A stretch of DNA of 64,000 nucleotides from Micromonospora lupini str. Lupac 08 (GCF_000297395.2 NZ_HF570108.1:2139715-2203714); one strand, 5' to 3'; shown: positions 19,400 to 29,355, counted from the first letter of the stretch. Program-made: numbers and translations. The notes: generated by a model not told the origin, from the letters alone.

Positions 19400-21538
19400 A
19401 TGCTTTCCATCGGTCGGGTTCCCCGGGGTGCGCCACGACGGCGCGGGTTGCTGTCGAGACTCGCCGTCGCCGCGATGGTGCTGGTGGTCGGTGGCGCGGC
19501 CGCAGCGGTGGCCGCGGCGCCCGCGTCGGCGGCAACTGTCGACACGAGCGCGTGGTACGTGTTGGTGAACCGCAACAGTGGCAAGGCCGTGGACGTGTAC
19601 AACATGGCCACGACCGACGGTGCGCGGATCACCCAGTGGACGCGTAACAGCGGCAACCAGCAGCAGTGGCAGTTCGTGGACTCCGGAGGCGGTTACTACC
19701 GGATCAAGTCGAGGTTGTCGGGCAAGGTGCTGGACGTGTCCGGCCGCTCGACGGCCAACGGCGGGGCGATCGTGCAGTGGTCCGACAACAACGGCACCAA
19801 CCAGCAGTTCCGGTTGACCGACTCGGACAGCGGGTACGTGCGGTTGATCAACCGCAACAGCAACAAGGCGATGGAGGTGCAGGGCGCCTCGACCGCTGAC
19901 GGTGGCAACATCGTGCAGTACGACGACTGGAACGGCACCAACCAGCAGTGGCAGCTCGTCCGCGTCGACGGCGGGACCGACCCCACGACGCCGCCCCCCA
20001 CGACGCCGCCGCCCACGACGCCGCCCCCGTCGAACGGCACGTACAACAACCCGGTGGTCTGGCAGGACTTCGCCGACGTCGACATCATCCGGGTGGACAA
20101 CGTCTACTACATGTCGGCCTCCACCATGCACTACTCGCCGGGCGCGCCCGTGCTGCGCTCGTACGACCTGGTGAACTGGGAGTACGCCGGGCACTCCGTA
20201 CCGCGGCTGGACTTCGGCTCGAAGTACGACATGAGCGGCGGTAGTAACGCGTACGTCGACGGGATCTGGGCCTCGACCCTGAACTACCGCCCGAGCAACA
20301 AGACGTACTACTGGGCCGGGTGCATCGACTTCGCGCAGACCCACATCTACACCGCGTCGGCGGTCGACGGCACGTGGAGCAAGCTCACCACGATCCCCAA
20401 CTGCTACTACGACGCCGGCATGCTGATCGACGACAACGACACCATGTACGTCGCGTACGGCAACAGCAACATCAGCGTCGCGCAGCTCTCCGCCGACGGG
20501 AAGACCCAGGTCCGCAGCCAGCAGGTCTACTCGACCCCGTCGAGCATCGGGACGCTTGAGGGCGCGCGCTTCTACAAGCGCAACGGCGCCTACTACATCT
20601 GGCTCACCCGGCCGGCCAACGGCCAGTACGTGCTGAAGTCGACGAACGGTCCGTTCGGCCCGTACGAGCAGCGTCAGGTGCTGCTCAACCTGCCCGGCCC
20701 GATCTCCGGTGGCGGCGTGCCGCACCAGGGCGGTCTGGTGCAGACCCAGAACGGCGACTGGTACTACATGTCCTTCGTCGACGCGTACCCCGGTGGTCGG
20801 ATGCCCGCCATGGCCCCGATCACCTGGACCGGCGACGGCTGGCCCGTGCTGCAGACGGTGAACGGCACGTGGGGCACCACGTACCCGAAGCCGAACCTGC
20901 CCACGCCGCCGCGAGCGGTCAAGCCGCTCACCGGCACCGACACGTTCGCCGGCACCACCCTCGGCCCGCAGTGGGAGTGGAACCACAACCCCGACAACAG
21001 CAAGTGGTCGGTCAACAACGGGCTGAACCTGCAGACCGCCACCGTCACCGGCGACCTGTACAAGGCGCGCAACACGCTCACCCATCGGATCCAGGGCCCC
21101 ACCTCGACGGCCACCATCGAGTTGGACTACTCCACGATGCGCGACGGTGATCGCACCGGCCTGGCGGTGCTGCGCAACTCGTCCGCCTGGATCGGTGTCC
21201 GACGGGACAACGGAGCCACCCGTCTGGTCATGCAGAACGGGCTCACGATGGACGGCAGCTGGAACACCACAAGCACCGGCAGCGAGGTGGCGAGCACCGC
21301 CGTCTCCGGTGGCCGGATCTGGTTGCGGGCCAACGCCGACATCAGACCCGGGTCCGGCCGGCAGGCCCGCTTCTCGTACAGCACCGACGGGGTCAACTTC
21401 ACCTCGTTCGGCAACGCCCTGACCCTGGCGAACAACTGGCAGTTCTTCATGGGTTACCGGTTCGCCATCTTCAACCACGCCACGCAGTCGCTCGGTGGCG
21501 CGGTCACCGTCCGCCGATTCGACCTGACCACACCGTGA
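19400..21538 (+). CDS. Secreted GH43 arabinofuranosidase/xylosidase with N-terminal CBM13
   Basis: The 712-residue secreted enzyme has a signal peptide with an Arg-rich n-region and cleavage near ASA (about residue 44). A ricin-type CBM13 with three QQW/QQF repeats (NSGNQQQWQF, NNGTNQQFRL, NGTNQQWQLV) is followed by a Pro/Thr linker (about 190-212). The five-bladed GH43 domain comes next, and a C-terminal beta-sandwich (from about residue 515, TFAGTTLGPQWEWNHNP). Candidate catalytic residues are D226 or D228 (FADVDI), D338 (YYDAGM) and E387 (GTLEGARF). It should release arabinose or xylose from arabinoxylan or arabinan outside the cell, feeding the adjacent importer. AGGAGG precedes the ATG at 19400. 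Two LacI-type operators lie upstream. Exact specificity is not determined. Confidence 0.92.
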   Translation: MLSIGRVPRGAPRRRGLLSRLAVAAMVLVVGGAAAAVAAAPASAATVDTSAWYVLVNRNSGKAVDVYNMATTDGARITQWTRNSGNQQQWQFVDSGGGYYRIKSRLSGKVLDVSGRSTANGGAIVQWSDNNGTNQQFRLTDSDSGYVRLINRNSNKAMEVQGASTADGGNIVQYDDWNGTNQQWQLVRVDGGTDPTTPPPTTPPPTTPPPSNGTYNNPVVWQDFADVDIIRVDNVYYMSASTMHYSPGAPVLRSYDLVNWEYAGHSVPRLDFGSKYDMSGGSNAYVDGIWASTLNYRPSNKTYYWAGCIDFAQTHIYTASAVDGTWSKLTTIPNCYYDAGMLIDDNDTMYVAYGNSNISVAQLSADGKTQVRSQQVYSTPSSIGTLEGARFYKRNGAYYIWLTRPANGQYVLKSTNGPFGPYEQRQVLLNLPGPISGGGVPHQGGLVQTQNGDWYYMSFVDAYPGGRMPAMAPITWTGDGWPVLQTVNGTWGTTYPKPNLPTPPRAVKPLTGTDTFAGTTLGPQWEWNHNPDNSKWSVNNGLNLQTATVTGDLYKARNTLTHRIQGPTSTATIELDYSTMRDGDRTGLAVLRNSSAWIGVRRDNGATRLVMQNGLTMDGSWNTTSTGSEVASTAVSGGRIWLRANADIRPGSGRQARFSYSTDGVNFTSFGNALTLANNWQFFMGYRFAIFNHATQSLGGAVTVRRFDLTTP

Positions 21539-21929
21539 CCCCGGTCACACGACGGTAATCTGCCGGTGACGCGAACGGACCAGCCCTCGCACCACGGACG
21601 GTGTCCGCGTCGCCACCTCCGGCCCGCCGCCGCCCTGTTCCACGCTCTGTCCAGGAGCGCGGAGCGGGGCGGCGGTCCGCTGTGGCGGCTCGGGTCGAGG
21701 GTGGGCGGTACGCGTGGCGCGGGGTGCCGGCCGCCCGGCCTGGCACACGCCGTGTCGTTCACGCTCAGCCGTGCCGTATTCGAGGCGGTGCCTGGCGTAG
21801 ACTGTCGGCGATCCAGCGCTGGTCACCTGCGATTCAGCACCGGCGTGGTGGCTGAGCGAGGGGGTCGGGCCGGGCCGCTCCAGTCAACGTCGACGGGTCG
21901 CGGATCGGGTTGCAGGCGGGGGGAGTGAA
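21539..21929. other. Intergenic region before LacI gene
   Basis: No gene is supported. A small palindrome, GTGACCCCGGTCAC (21535-21548), overlaps the GH43 stop. A TAGACT hexamer at 21797-21802 could be the -10 of the regulator gene, but no matching -35 is evident. I saw no copy of the pentose operator here, so autoregulation is not indicated. Confidence 0.4.
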
Positions 21930-22940
21930 ATGGCCGTGCACGGTCCCGCGATGACAGATGTCGCTCGTCTGGCCGGTGTCTCCCACCAGACGGTGTCGCG
22001 GGTGCTCAACGGGCACCCCAACGTGCGTGAGCAGACCCGATTGCGGGTGCGGGCGGCGATCGCCGAACTCGGCTACCGTCCGAACGGCGCCGCGCGCGCA
22101 CTGGTGACCGGCCGGTCCCAGGTCATCGGCGTGGTGGCACAGAACACGACCCTCTACGGCCCGGCGTCGCTGCTCGCCGCCCTGGAGCAGACGGCCGCGG
22201 AGGAGGGCTTCGCAGTAAGCGTGGGCAGCGTCCGTAACCTCGACCACCGGTCCATCTCGGCCGCGGTCGAGCGGCACCTGGCGCACCGGGTGGCCGGCAT
22301 CGTCGTCATCGCGCCCGTCGAGTCGGCCGGCGAGGCGCTGGAACGACTGCCGCAGGACGTCCCACTGGTGACTGTCGACGGCGATCCGCAGCGGCCGGTG
22401 CCGTTGGTGACCGTCGACCAGGTGGCTGGCGCTCGGGCGGCGACCCAGCATCTCCTCGACGCGGGGCACCGCACCGTGTGGCACGTGTCGGGGCCGTCCG
22501 ACTGGTTCGACAGCGCCGGTCGGATCGAGGGCTGGCGGGCGGCGCTGCTGGCGGCGGGGATCGACCCACCGCCGCTGATGCACGGGGACTGGTCGGCGGC
22601 GTCGGGCTACCGGTGCGGGCAGATGCTCGCCCGGATGCCGGAGGTGACCGCGATCTTCACGGCCAACGACCACCTCGCCCTGGGCGTGCTGCGGGCGTTG
22701 CACGAGTTCGGGCGGCGGGTGCCGACCGAGATCAGCGTCGTGGGTTTCGACGACGTGCCGGAGGCCGCGTACTTCATTCCGCCGCTGACCACCGTGCGCC
22801 CGGACTTCGACGCGGTGGCCCGGGCGAGCCTGCACATGTTGCTGACCCAGATCGAGTCGGGCATCGGTGGGGGCGCCCTGCGGCAGACCATCGCGCCGAC
22901 CCTGGTCGCCCGCGACAGCGTCGCCCCGCCGCGCCACTGA
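21930..22940 (+). CDS. LacI-family transcriptional regulator, probable AraR-like pentose repressor
   Basis: The 336-residue protein has the LacI helix-turn-helix at 9-28 (DVARLAGVSHQTVSRVLNG) with the hinge-helix region NGAARALVTGRS. A periplasmic-binding-protein-like sensor domain follows: QVIGVVAQNTTLYG, VPLVTVDGDP, FTANDHLALGVLRAL and SVVGFDDVPEAAYFIPPLTTV. In this family, sugar binding by the sensor domain releases the operator. It lies between the GH43 gene and a sugar importer, and six LacI-type palindromes surround it in pentose gene promoters. It is therefore the best candidate regulator of araB, the GH43 gene and the 23273 importer. Direct binding is inferred only. A purine-rich GGGGGGAG precedes the ATG. 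Confidence 0.9.
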   Translation: MAVHGPAMTDVARLAGVSHQTVSRVLNGHPNVREQTRLRVRAAIAELGYRPNGAARALVTGRSQVIGVVAQNTTLYGPASLLAALEQTAAEEGFAVSVGSVRNLDHRSISAAVERHLAHRVAGIVVIAPVESAGEALERLPQDVPLVTVDGDPQRPVPLVTVDQVAGARAATQHLLDAGHRTVWHVSGPSDWFDSAGRIEGWRAALLAAGIDPPPLMHGDWSAASGYRCGQMLARMPEVTAIFTANDHLALGVLRALHEFGRRVPTEISVVGFDDVPEAAYFIPPLTTVRPDFDAVARASLHMLLTQIESGIGGGALRQTIAPTLVARDSVAPPRH

Positions 22941-23183
22941 CGGCGCCGGCGCCGCACGCCGCGCGCTGTCCGCTTCGCCGTCCCGGCCGCTTCGCCTCGA
23001 TCAACCACCTCGGCGGCCCGCCGTCGGCTCTGCCGTCGTGTGCGCCGGCGTGCGTCCATGCGCAGGCGGTTCCCGGGTACGAAACGGCGACCGTCGATCA
23101 ATTGCCGACAGGGGTTGCGCGAGGTCGTGTCGGTGGCGAAGCCTCCGTTACGAGACCGTGACACCGGTATTTCGGATCAAGTG
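22941..23183. other. Intergenic region between LacI gene and sugar importer
   Basis: I see no gene and no strong hairpin in this 240-base stretch. The control signals start at 23184. Confidence 0.4.
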
Positions 23184-23211
23184 TTGACGTGCCCTATGTG
23201 AGCGCTAACAC
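23184..23211 (+). promoter_or_regulatory. Promoter with overlapping LacI-type operator for ChvE-type importer
   Basis: TTGACG (23184-23189) and TAACAC (23206-23211) are 16 bases apart. The operator TGTGAGCGCTAACA (23197-23210) overlaps the -10, exactly as at araB. It has the most LacI-like central GCGC of the six sites. Confidence 0.65.
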
Positions 23212-23272
23212 TACCCGAAAGGTGACAGGTGGCCCCGGCGGTCAGCGGGGGGAATCGGGAGAGGAGAAGCCC

Positions 23273-24415
23273 GTGAGCAGGAAATTCCTGGTTGCTCTCG
23301 GTAGTGCGGCGCTGGCGCTGAGCCTGGCGGCGTGCAGTGGTGGAGGTGCCGGCAGCGGCGGCGACACCGGTGACAAGAAGCCGGGGGACCTGACGATCGG
23401 CGTCTCGATGCCGACGCAGACCTCCGAGCGGTGGATCGCCGACGGCAACGCGGTGAAGTCCAAGCTGGAGGCGAAGGGCTACAAGGTCGACCTGCAGTAC
23501 GCGGGCGACGACATCCCGACGCAGTCGCAGCAGGTCGACCAGATGATCACCCAGGGCGCGGACGTCCTGGTCATCGCGGCGATCGACGGCACCGCGCTCA
23601 GCAGCCAGCTCCAGGCCGCAGCGGCCGCGAAGATCCCGGTCATCTCGTACGACCGGCTGATCCGCGGCAGCAAGGACGTCGACTTCTACGTCAGCTTCGA
23701 CAACTACAAGGTCGGCGTCGCCCAGGGCACCGCGCTGCTGGTCGGCCTCGGCCTGCTGAACAAGGACGGCTCGAAGGGCACCGCCAAGGGGCCGTTCAAC
23801 ATCGAGCTCTTCGCCGGTTCGCTCGACGACAACAACACGCAGTACTTCTTCGGCGGCGCGATGGACACGCTGAAGCCGTTCGTCGACGCCGGCACGCTGA
23901 AGGTGAAGTCCAAGCAGACCACCCCCGAGCAGGTGGCGACCCTGCGGTGGCAGCAGGAGACCGCGCAGAAGCGGATGGAGAACCTGCTCACCTCCAGCTA
24001 CAACGACGGCTCGAAGGTCGACGGCGTGCTGTCGCCGTACGACGGCATCTCCCGGGGCATCATCACCGCCCTGCAGAACGCCGGCTACGGCAGCGGCGCC
24101 AAGAAGCTGCCCGTCGTGACCGGTCAGGACGCGGAGATCGCCTCGATCAAGCTGATCAACGACGGCGTGCAGAACTCGACCGTCTTCAAGGACACCCGCC
24201 TGCTGGCCGACCAGGCCGTGAACGCCGCCGAGGCGTTCCTGCAGAAGAAGGAGCCGCAGGCGAACGACACGAAGACGTACAACAACGGCGTCAAGGTCGT
24301 CCCGGCGTACCTGCTGCCGATCGCGACCGTCTACAAGGACGACATCAAGGCTACGCTGATCGACTCGGGCTACTGGACGGCGGAAGAGGTCGCCGCCGGT
24401 CAGGCCAAGAAGTAA
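23273..24415 (+). CDS. ChvE-family sugar-binding lipoprotein of ABC importer
   Basis: The 380-residue lipoprotein has its signal ending SLAAC, with lipid-modified C21, and a Gly/Ser-rich spacer after it. The mature part is a type I periplasmic-binding fold close to ChvE/XylF proteins: [59 protein letters not shown] and [15 protein letters not shown]. These proteins bind xylose, arabinose, glucose or galactose. The GTG at 23273 has GAGGAG upstream; the in-frame codon at 23189 lies inside the operator and is rejected. It is the first gene of a three-gene operon (binding protein, ATPase, permease) under a LacI-type operator. Confidence 0.92.
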   Translation: MSRKFLVALGSAALALSLAACSGGGAGSGGDTGDKKPGDLTIGVSMPTQTSERWIADGNAVKSKLEAKGYKVDLQYAGDDIPTQSQQVDQMITQGADVLVIAAIDGTALSSQLQAAAAAKIPVISYDRLIRGSKDVDFYVSFDNYKVGVAQGTALLVGLGLLNKDGSKGTAKGPFNIELFAGSLDDNNTQYFFGGAMDTLKPFVDAGTLKVKSKQTTPEQVATLRWQQETAQKRMENLLTSSYNDGSKVDGVLSPYDGISRGIITALQNAGYGSGAKKLPVVTGQDAEIASIKLINDGVQNSTVFKDTRLLADQAVNAAEAFLQKKEPQANDTKTYNNGVKVVPAYLLPIATVYKDDIKATLIDSGYWTAEEVAAGQAKK

Positions 24416-24423
24416 GTCACCCC

Positions 24424-24455
24424 GTCGGGCTCGGCGGTCGTCCGCCGAGCCCGAC
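24424..24455 (+). terminator. Intra-operon hairpin after binding-protein gene
   Basis: A perfect 14-base-pair stem, GTCGGGCTCGGCGG with CCGCCGAGCCCGAC, has a TCGT loop and lies 8 bases after the stop. No T-tract follows. It resembles the hairpin at 13752-13779 in position and probable role (differential expression within the operon). Confidence 0.6.
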
Positions 24456-24497
24456 GCCGTGACGGACCGCGTCCACACCCGACAGAGGACAGTGACA

Positions 24498-26036
24498 ATG
24501 GACGACACCATCCTCGAGATGCGTGGCATCACGAAGACCTTCCCCGGGGTGACCGCGCTGGAGGACGTCAGCCTCGCGGTGCGCCGGGGGGAGATCCACG
24601 CCATCTGCGGTGAGAACGGCGCCGGCAAGTCCACCCTGATGAAGGTGCTGTCCGGCGTCCACCCCTCCGGCTCGTACGACGGGGAGATCCTCTTCGACGG
24701 CAAGCCGATGCAGTTCCGGGGCATCCGGGACAGCGAGGCCAACGGCATCGTCATCATCCACCAGGAACTCGCCCTGGTGCCCTACCTGTCGATCGCCGAG
24801 AATCTCTTCCTCGGCAACGAGCGGCGTGGCCGTGGCGGGCTCATCGACTGGAACAAGGCCAACGCCGAGGCGGCCGAGCTGCTGGCGTCGGTCGGGCTGC
24901 ACGAGAACCCGGTCACCCCGGTCATCCAGCTCGGCGTCGGCAAACAGCAGCTGGTGGAGATCGCCAAGGCGCTGTCGAAGAAGGTGCGCCTGCTCATCCT
25001 GGACGAGCCGACGGCCGCCCTCAACGACGTCGACTCGGCGCACCTGCTCGGCCTGTTGCGGCAGCTCAAGGAGCAGGGCATCACCTGCATCATGATCTCG
25101 CACAAGCTCAACGAGATCACCGCGATCGCCGACTCGACCACCGTGATCCGCGACGGCCGCACGGTGGAGACCCTGGACATGCGCGCCGACGACGTGAATC
25201 AGCAGCGCATCATCCGGGGCATGGTCGGTCGTGACATCGAGAGCTTCTACCCCGATCGCGTCTCGTCGCCCGGGGAGGAGGTGCTGCGGATCGAGGACTG
25301 GTCGGTGCGGCATCCCACCCAGGAGCGGATGGTCGTCGAGGGCGTCAGCGTGTCGGTGCGCGCCGGTGAGGTCGTCGGCATCGCGGGGCTGATGGGCGCC
25401 GGCCGGACCGAGCTGGCGATGAGCGTGTTCGGCCGATCCTACGGCCGCGACATCAGCGGCAAGCTCTTCGTGCACGGGCGGGAGGTCAACGCCCGTACCG
25501 TCGCGGAGGCCATCGACAACGGCATCGCGTACGTCACCGAGGACCGCAAGCGCTACGGCCTCAACCTCATCGACGACGTCCGGCGCAACGTCTCGGCCGC
25601 GGCCCTGGACCGGCTTGCCCGCCTGGGCTGGGTGAACGGCAACGAGGAGATCAAGGTTGCCGAGGCCAGCCGCAAGGAGATGAACATCCGCACGCCCAGC
25701 GTCATGGCGGTGGTCGGCAAGCTCTCCGGGGGCAACCAGCAGAAGGTCGTGCTGTCGAAGTGGCTGTTCACCGACCCGGATGTGCTGATCCTGGACGAGC
25801 CCACCCGGGGCATCGACGTCGGTGCCAAGTACGAGATCTACACGATCATCAACCGGCTGGTGGCCGCAGGTAAGGCGGTGATCGTGATCTCGTCCGAGCT
25901 GCCGGAGCTGCTCGGCATGTGCGACCGCATCTACACCCTCGCCGCGGGCCGGATCACCGGCGAGAAGCCGGTGGGCGAGGCGACCCAGGAAAGCCTCATG
26001 GAGCTGATGACCAAGGACAAGGAGCTCGTCGGATGA
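24498..26036 (+). CDS. Sugar ABC transporter ATP-binding protein (XylG/GguA-like)
   Basis: The 512-residue ATPase has two tandem nucleotide-binding domains. The first has GENGAGKST, the Q-loop in [15 protein letters not shown] and [13 protein letters not shown]. The second has the degenerate GLMGAGRTE and intact [16 protein letters not shown] and [19 protein letters not shown]. The [18 protein letters not shown] region and overall length match the GguA/XylG subgroup that serves ChvE-type receptors. It is cytosolic and membrane-associated, hydrolysing ATP to drive import by the permease encoded next, with which it shares a 4-base overlap. Confidence 0.94.
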   Translation: MDDTILEMRGITKTFPGVTALEDVSLAVRRGEIHAICGENGAGKSTLMKVLSGVHPSGSYDGEILFDGKPMQFRGIRDSEANGIVIIHQELALVPYLSIAENLFLGNERRGRGGLIDWNKANAEAAELLASVGLHENPVTPVIQLGVGKQQLVEIAKALSKKVRLLILDEPTAALNDVDSAHLLGLLRQLKEQGITCIMISHKLNEITAIADSTTVIRDGRTVETLDMRADDVNQQRIIRGMVGRDIESFYPDRVSSPGEEVLRIEDWSVRHPTQERMVVEGVSVSVRAGEVVGIAGLMGAGRTELAMSVFGRSYGRDISGKLFVHGREVNARTVAEAIDNGIAYVTEDRKRYGLNLIDDVRRNVSAAALDRLARLGWVNGNEEIKVAEASRKEMNIRTPSVMAVVGKLSGGNQQKVVLSKWLFTDPDVLILDEPTRGIDVGAKYEIYTIINRLVAAGKAVIVISSELPELLGMCDRIYTLAAGRITGEKPVGEATQESLMELMTKDKELVG

Positions 26037-27283
26037 CCAGCATCAAAACCCCTTCGACGGAGCGCCCGACGCCCCCGGACAGCACACCCGCCGTCGCCCT
26101 GCACAGTGGAACGAGCGACCTGCGGGCGCTGGTGTTGAACAACCTCCGGCAGAGCGGGATCTACGTCGCCCTGGTCGTCATCGTCGCCCTCTTCGCGGTT
26201 CTGACCGACGGGGTGCTGCTGAGTCCCGGCAACATCACCAACATCGTCCTGCAGTACTCGTACATCCTGGTGCTCGCGATCGGGATGGTCATCCTCATCA
26301 TCGGCGGGCACATCGACCTGTCGGTCGGATCGGTCGTCGCGCTCACCGGAGCGGTCTCCGCCGTCCTGGTGATCCAGCAGGGTCACCCCTGGTGGATCGG
26401 CGTCGTGGCCGCGCTTGTCGTCGGCGTCGCGGTCGGCGCGTGGCACGGCTTCTGGGTGGCGTACGCAGGCATCCCGGCCTTCATCGTGACGCTGGCCGGC
26501 ATGCTGCTCTTCCGGGGCCTCACCCTGCAGGTGCTCGACAACATCTCCCTGTCGCCCTTCCCGGCCGAATACCAGAAGGTCGCGGCGGGCTTCCTCAACG
26601 GGCTGCTCGGCGGTCAGGGCTTCGACGCGTTCACGCTGCTCATCGGCGCGCTCGCCGTGGCCGGGTACGCGGTGAGCGGCTTCCGCACCCGCCTGGCGCG
26701 CATCCGCTACCAGCAGCCGGTCGAGTCGTTCCCGCTGTTCGTCGCCCGGGTCGTCCTGGTGGGCGCGGTCCTCATGTACTTCGCCTGGCAGTTGGCGCAC
26801 GCCCGCGGGCTGCCGATCGTGCTGATCATCCTGGCCGTCCTGGTGCTGGTCTACGGCCTGCTCACCCGGCGTACGGTCTTCGGCCGTCAGGTCTACGCGA
26901 TCGGCGGCAACCTCTCGGCGGCGGCGCTGTCGGGCGTGAAGGTCCGCACGGTCAACTTCTGGATGTTCGTCAACATGGGCTTCCTCGCGGCGGTGGCGGG
27001 CGTCATCTACTCGTCGCGGTCCAACGGGGCACAGCCCGCGGCCGGAAACATGTTCGAGCTGGACGCGATCGCCGCGGCGTTCATCGGTGGCGCAGCGGTC
27101 ACCGGTGGCGTGGGCACCGTTGTCGGCGCGATGGTCGGTGGTCTGATCATGGCGGTGATGAGCAACGGCATGCAGCTGATGGGCATCGACCAGTCGACGC
27201 AGTCGGTGGTGAAGGGCCTCGTCCTGCTCGTCGCCGTAGCGTTCGACGTCTACAACAAGCGCCGCGCCGGCACGGCCCGCTGA
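26033..27283 (+). CDS. Sugar ABC transporter permease (XylH/GguB-like)
   Basis: The 416-residue membrane protein has about ten to twelve helices. It shows the [21 protein letters not shown] signature with the GHIDLSVGS variant typical of GguB/XylH permeases. It also has the extended central loop ([15 protein letters not shown]) that makes this subgroup longer than RbsC. The cytosolic coupling region is [17 protein letters not shown]. It should act as a homodimer with the ATPase at 24498. It starts within the stop of that gene and is followed by a strong hairpin that ends the operon. Confidence 0.94.
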   Translation: MTSIKTPSTERPTPPDSTPAVALHSGTSDLRALVLNNLRQSGIYVALVVIVALFAVLTDGVLLSPGNITNIVLQYSYILVLAIGMVILIIGGHIDLSVGSVVALTGAVSAVLVIQQGHPWWIGVVAALVVGVAVGAWHGFWVAYAGIPAFIVTLAGMLLFRGLTLQVLDNISLSPFPAEYQKVAAGFLNGLLGGQGFDAFTLLIGALAVAGYAVSGFRTRLARIRYQQPVESFPLFVARVVLVGAVLMYFAWQLAHARGLPIVLIILAVLVLVYGLLTRRTVFGRQVYAIGGNLSAAALSGVKVRTVNFWMFVNMGFLAAVAGVIYSSRSNGAQPAAGNMFELDAIAAAFIGGAAVTGGVGTVVGAMVGGLIMAVMSNGMQLMGIDQSTQSVVKGLVLLVAVAFDVYNKRRAGTAR

Positions 27284-27299
27284 TTCGACGACAGCGCGA

Positions 27300-27338
27300 A
27301 CGTGTGCCCCTCCCCGTCCCACGGGCAGGGGCACACGT
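27300..27338 (+). terminator. Terminator of the ChvE-type importer operon
   Basis: The arms ACGTGTGCCCCT (27300-27311) and AGGGGCACACGT (27327-27338) pair perfectly, with an inner CCGT/ACGG pairing. It begins 17 bases after the permease stop. Confidence 0.8.
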
Positions 27339-27352
27339 CGTTCGGGCGGTAC

Positions 27353-27442
27353 GGGGCGTCCCGCGGTGCCGGGGCGTCCTGCGGTGCGGGGGTGTCCCGC
27401 GGTGCCGGGGCGTCCCGCGGTGCGGGGTGTTCGGCGGTGCAG
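27353..27442. repeat. 18-bp tandem repeat, about five copies
   Basis: Units start at 27353, 27371, 27389, 27407 and 27425. The first reads GGGGCGTCCCGCGGTGCC, copies 2-4 differ by one or two bases, and copy 5 is degenerate. The array lies in the non-coding gap after the importer operon. Between 27443 and 27716 I see no gene or other clear structure. Confidence 0.85.
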
Positions 27443-27716
27443 GCGTTCGGCCACCCGGCCATGTCGAATCCGCATTGTGGCGCTCACGGAAGCCTGCGCC
27501 GGTCGTCGCCGGGGGAAGGCTCGCGCGATGCGGGAACCGCCTTGCCGGAGTCGGCTGCACCTTCCTCGAGCCCTGTAGAGCTGCCCCAGATATGGGGCGG
27601 CATCCCCGCGGCATGCGACAGGACTCGCAGCCGCGCCGGTGACGACCGCCGTGTTGGTGAAGGGTGTTGCCGGAGCCACGGGTGCTGCGGTGTCGCGCGC
27701 GCCCGCTGCCAGGGGT

Positions 27717-27750
27717 GATCCCGCCGCACCGCTGCCGGTGCGGCGGGATC
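27717..27750 (-). terminator. Terminator of the phosphoesterase gene
   Basis: A perfect 15-base-pair stem, GATCCCGCCGCACCG with CGGTGCGGCGGGATC, encloses a CTGC loop. It lies just beyond the stop codon of the minus-strand gene that ends at 27757. Confidence 0.8.
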
Positions 27751-27756
27751 ATGCGG

Positions 27757-29133
27757 TCAGTGGCAGGCGCCGGTGCCGCTGTCGTTGTAGGTCTGCCCGG
27801 CGACCGGCACGAACTGCCAGTCGTAGCTGCCGGAGTGCAGGGTGAACTTCAGGACCCCGAACGCCGAGCTGTTGCGGGCCTCGCTGTTGGGCTGGATGGT
27901 GCCGAAGCCGTAGTGGTCGGCGCCGCCCATTCCGGCCACGAAGCTGCGCATCCCCCGGCTGGCGTCGTAGCCGCCGGCCGGGTTCATCGGGCCGAACCGC
28001 TCGTACACGTGGTTGTGGCCCCAGACCACGACGTCGGCGTTGTAGTCGTAGAGCGCCTGGTACAGCGGGCGTGTCGACGTCGACGGCGCGTGGTTGGAGC
28101 TGGACGTGAACAGCGGGTGGTGCCAGTACGCGAGCGTGCACGGCTTGCTGCTGGCCGCCAGGTCGGCGCGCAACCACTGCTCCTGCGTCGACCCGGCCGA
28201 CGTGCTGACGTTCGAGTTGAGCGACACGATGTGCCAGTTGCCGAGGTCGAAGGAGTAGTACCCGCGACCGCTCGGCCCGGCGGACGTGCCGAAGTAGTTG
28301 TAGTAGCCGGTGGCGCCGGACGTGTTGTAGTCGTGGTTGCCCGGCGACGGGCGGGTACGCGCCTTGTGCCGCCCCCAGGTGGGCTCGTAGTAGCTGGCGA
28401 ACTGGGACGCGGTGCCGCTGTCGTAGACGTTGTCGCCGGTCGTGAAGACGGTGCCGGAGATGCCGTCGAGCAGCGCGGCGGTGGCGGTGTCACCGGAGCC
28501 GGAGGTGGCGATGTCGCCGGCCCCGACCAGGACCGGGTCGCCCGACGGCGGTGTCGTGGTGCCGGTCGTGACCACCAGCTGCGGGGCGTCGCCTCCGCTC
28601 TCCCGCGTGTCGTAGTAGGCGCCGTCGCCGCTGGCGGAGGTCGCGCCGAAGCTGTACGTCCCGTTGCCGGTGACCGCGGAGGTGACGTCGACCTCGTACC
28701 AGGTGTTGCCGGCGACCGTGCCCAGCGACCCGAGGGTGGCCCCGTCGATCGTCGGCTGGTTGCTCCAGGTCGTGCCGGTCTCCGACCAGGTCGTGTTGGA
28801 CATGGTGCGGAACGTGCCACCGGCGTCGCTGCCGCTGTTGCCGCTGATCGTGCGCAGCCGCAGCTTGGCGCTGCTCACCGTGCCGCTGACGCCGCTCACC
28901 GTGAAGCGCAGGAACATCCGCCGCGCGGGTGAGTTGTCGACCACGACCTGCGTGGACGTGCCGTAGTTGGTGGACGCCGTGTCGCTCTGGACGTAGGTGT
29001 CGGCGACCGGCGTGAACGTCACGCTCGCGGCGGAGGCCGCGCCCGAGCCGGTCAGGACGACGGCGGCGGTGGCGGCGACGAGCACCGCGACCGTTCCGAT
29101 CGTGACCGGTGGGCGGGCGATTCGAATGTCCAT
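27757..29133 (-). CDS. Secreted metallophosphoesterase with N-terminal DNRLRE-type domain
   Basis: The 458-residue protein has a signal peptide (VAVLVAATAAVVLTGSGAASA). A beta-rich DNRLRE-like domain follows (FTPVADTYVQSD, FLRFTVSGVSG, TTWSNQP; about residues 37-195), then a Thr/Pro spacer. The C-terminal calcineurin-like phosphoesterase has the metal motifs VGAGDIATS, TTGDNVYD, PGNHDYN, YWHHPLFTS and VVWGHNHVYERFG. These motifs fit an extracellular acid phosphatase-type enzyme. The ATG at 29133 has AAGGGG upstream; the longer frame to 29262 is rejected because it precedes the signal peptide with unrelated sequence. It is divergent from the MFS gene, and PHO-box-like motifs lie in its promoter. 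Confidence 0.9.
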   Translation of the reverse strand: MDIRIARPPVTIGTVAVLVAATAAVVLTGSGAASAASVTFTPVADTYVQSDTASTNYGTSTQVVVDNSPARRMFLRFTVSGVSGTVSSAKLRLRTISGNSGSDAGGTFRTMSNTTWSETGTTWSNQPTIDGATLGSLGTVAGNTWYEVDVTSAVTGNGTYSFGATSASGDGAYYDTRESGGDAPQLVVTTGTTTPPSGDPVLVGAGDIATSGSGDTATAALLDGISGTVFTTGDNVYDSGTASQFASYYEPTWGRHKARTRPSPGNHDYNTSGATGYYNYFGTSAGPSGRGYYSFDLGNWHIVSLNSNVSTSAGSTQEQWLRADLAASSKPCTLAYWHHPLFTSSSNHAPSTSTRPLYQALYDYNADVVVWGHNHVYERFGPMNPAGGYDASRGMRSFVAGMGGADHYGFGTIQPNSEARNSSAFGVLKFTLHSGSYDWQFVPVAGQTYNDSGTGACH

Positions 29134-29182
29134 CCAGGACCCCTTCGTTGCGGGTGGAAAGCGCAAGGAATGTAGGAAGGTC

Positions 29183-29263
29183 GATGAACCGACGGACTGC
29201 CGCCAGGTGAACAGTACGCTCAAGCAGTGAAACATCTCGATGTTTGTCAGATGTTCACCCACC
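29183..29263. promoter_or_regulatory. Divergent promoter region with PHO-box-like units and nested inverted repeats
   Basis: On the minus strand GTTCACCTGGC (29212-29202) and GTTCATC (29189-29183) point toward the phosphoesterase. On the plus strand GTTCACCCACC (29253-29263) points toward the MFS gene. The GTTCACC core is the conserved part of PhoP direct-repeat units in streptomycetes. Also present are AAACATC/GATGTTT (29230-29245) and outer GTGAACA/TGTTCAC arms (29207-29213, 29252-29258). The assignment to PhoP is tentative. Confidence 0.4.
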
Positions 29264-29355
29264 GCATGCCTGTCCGCCCCGCACGGTCCCTTGTGACGCC
29301 CCGGATCGGATCGTCACGATGGCTGACCGTCGCCACCGACGCAGAGGAGATGCGC

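Noticed and set aside
19328..21478. 716-codon open frame opposite the GH43 gene
   Set aside because: The GH43-CBM13 frame has a signal peptide, domain repeats and catalytic residues. The opposite frame has none and is Val/Arg/Gly-rich.
27353..27442. CRISPR-like array
   Set aside because: The 18-base units are directly contiguous with no spacers, and there are no cas genes. The arrays at 46356 and 61860 are rejected for the same reason.
27443..27716. Possible small genes in the gap before the phosphoesterase terminator
   Set aside because: Frames of 60-140 codons exist on both strands, but they lack ribosome sites, overlap the minisatellite and have atypical Arg/Pro-rich composition.
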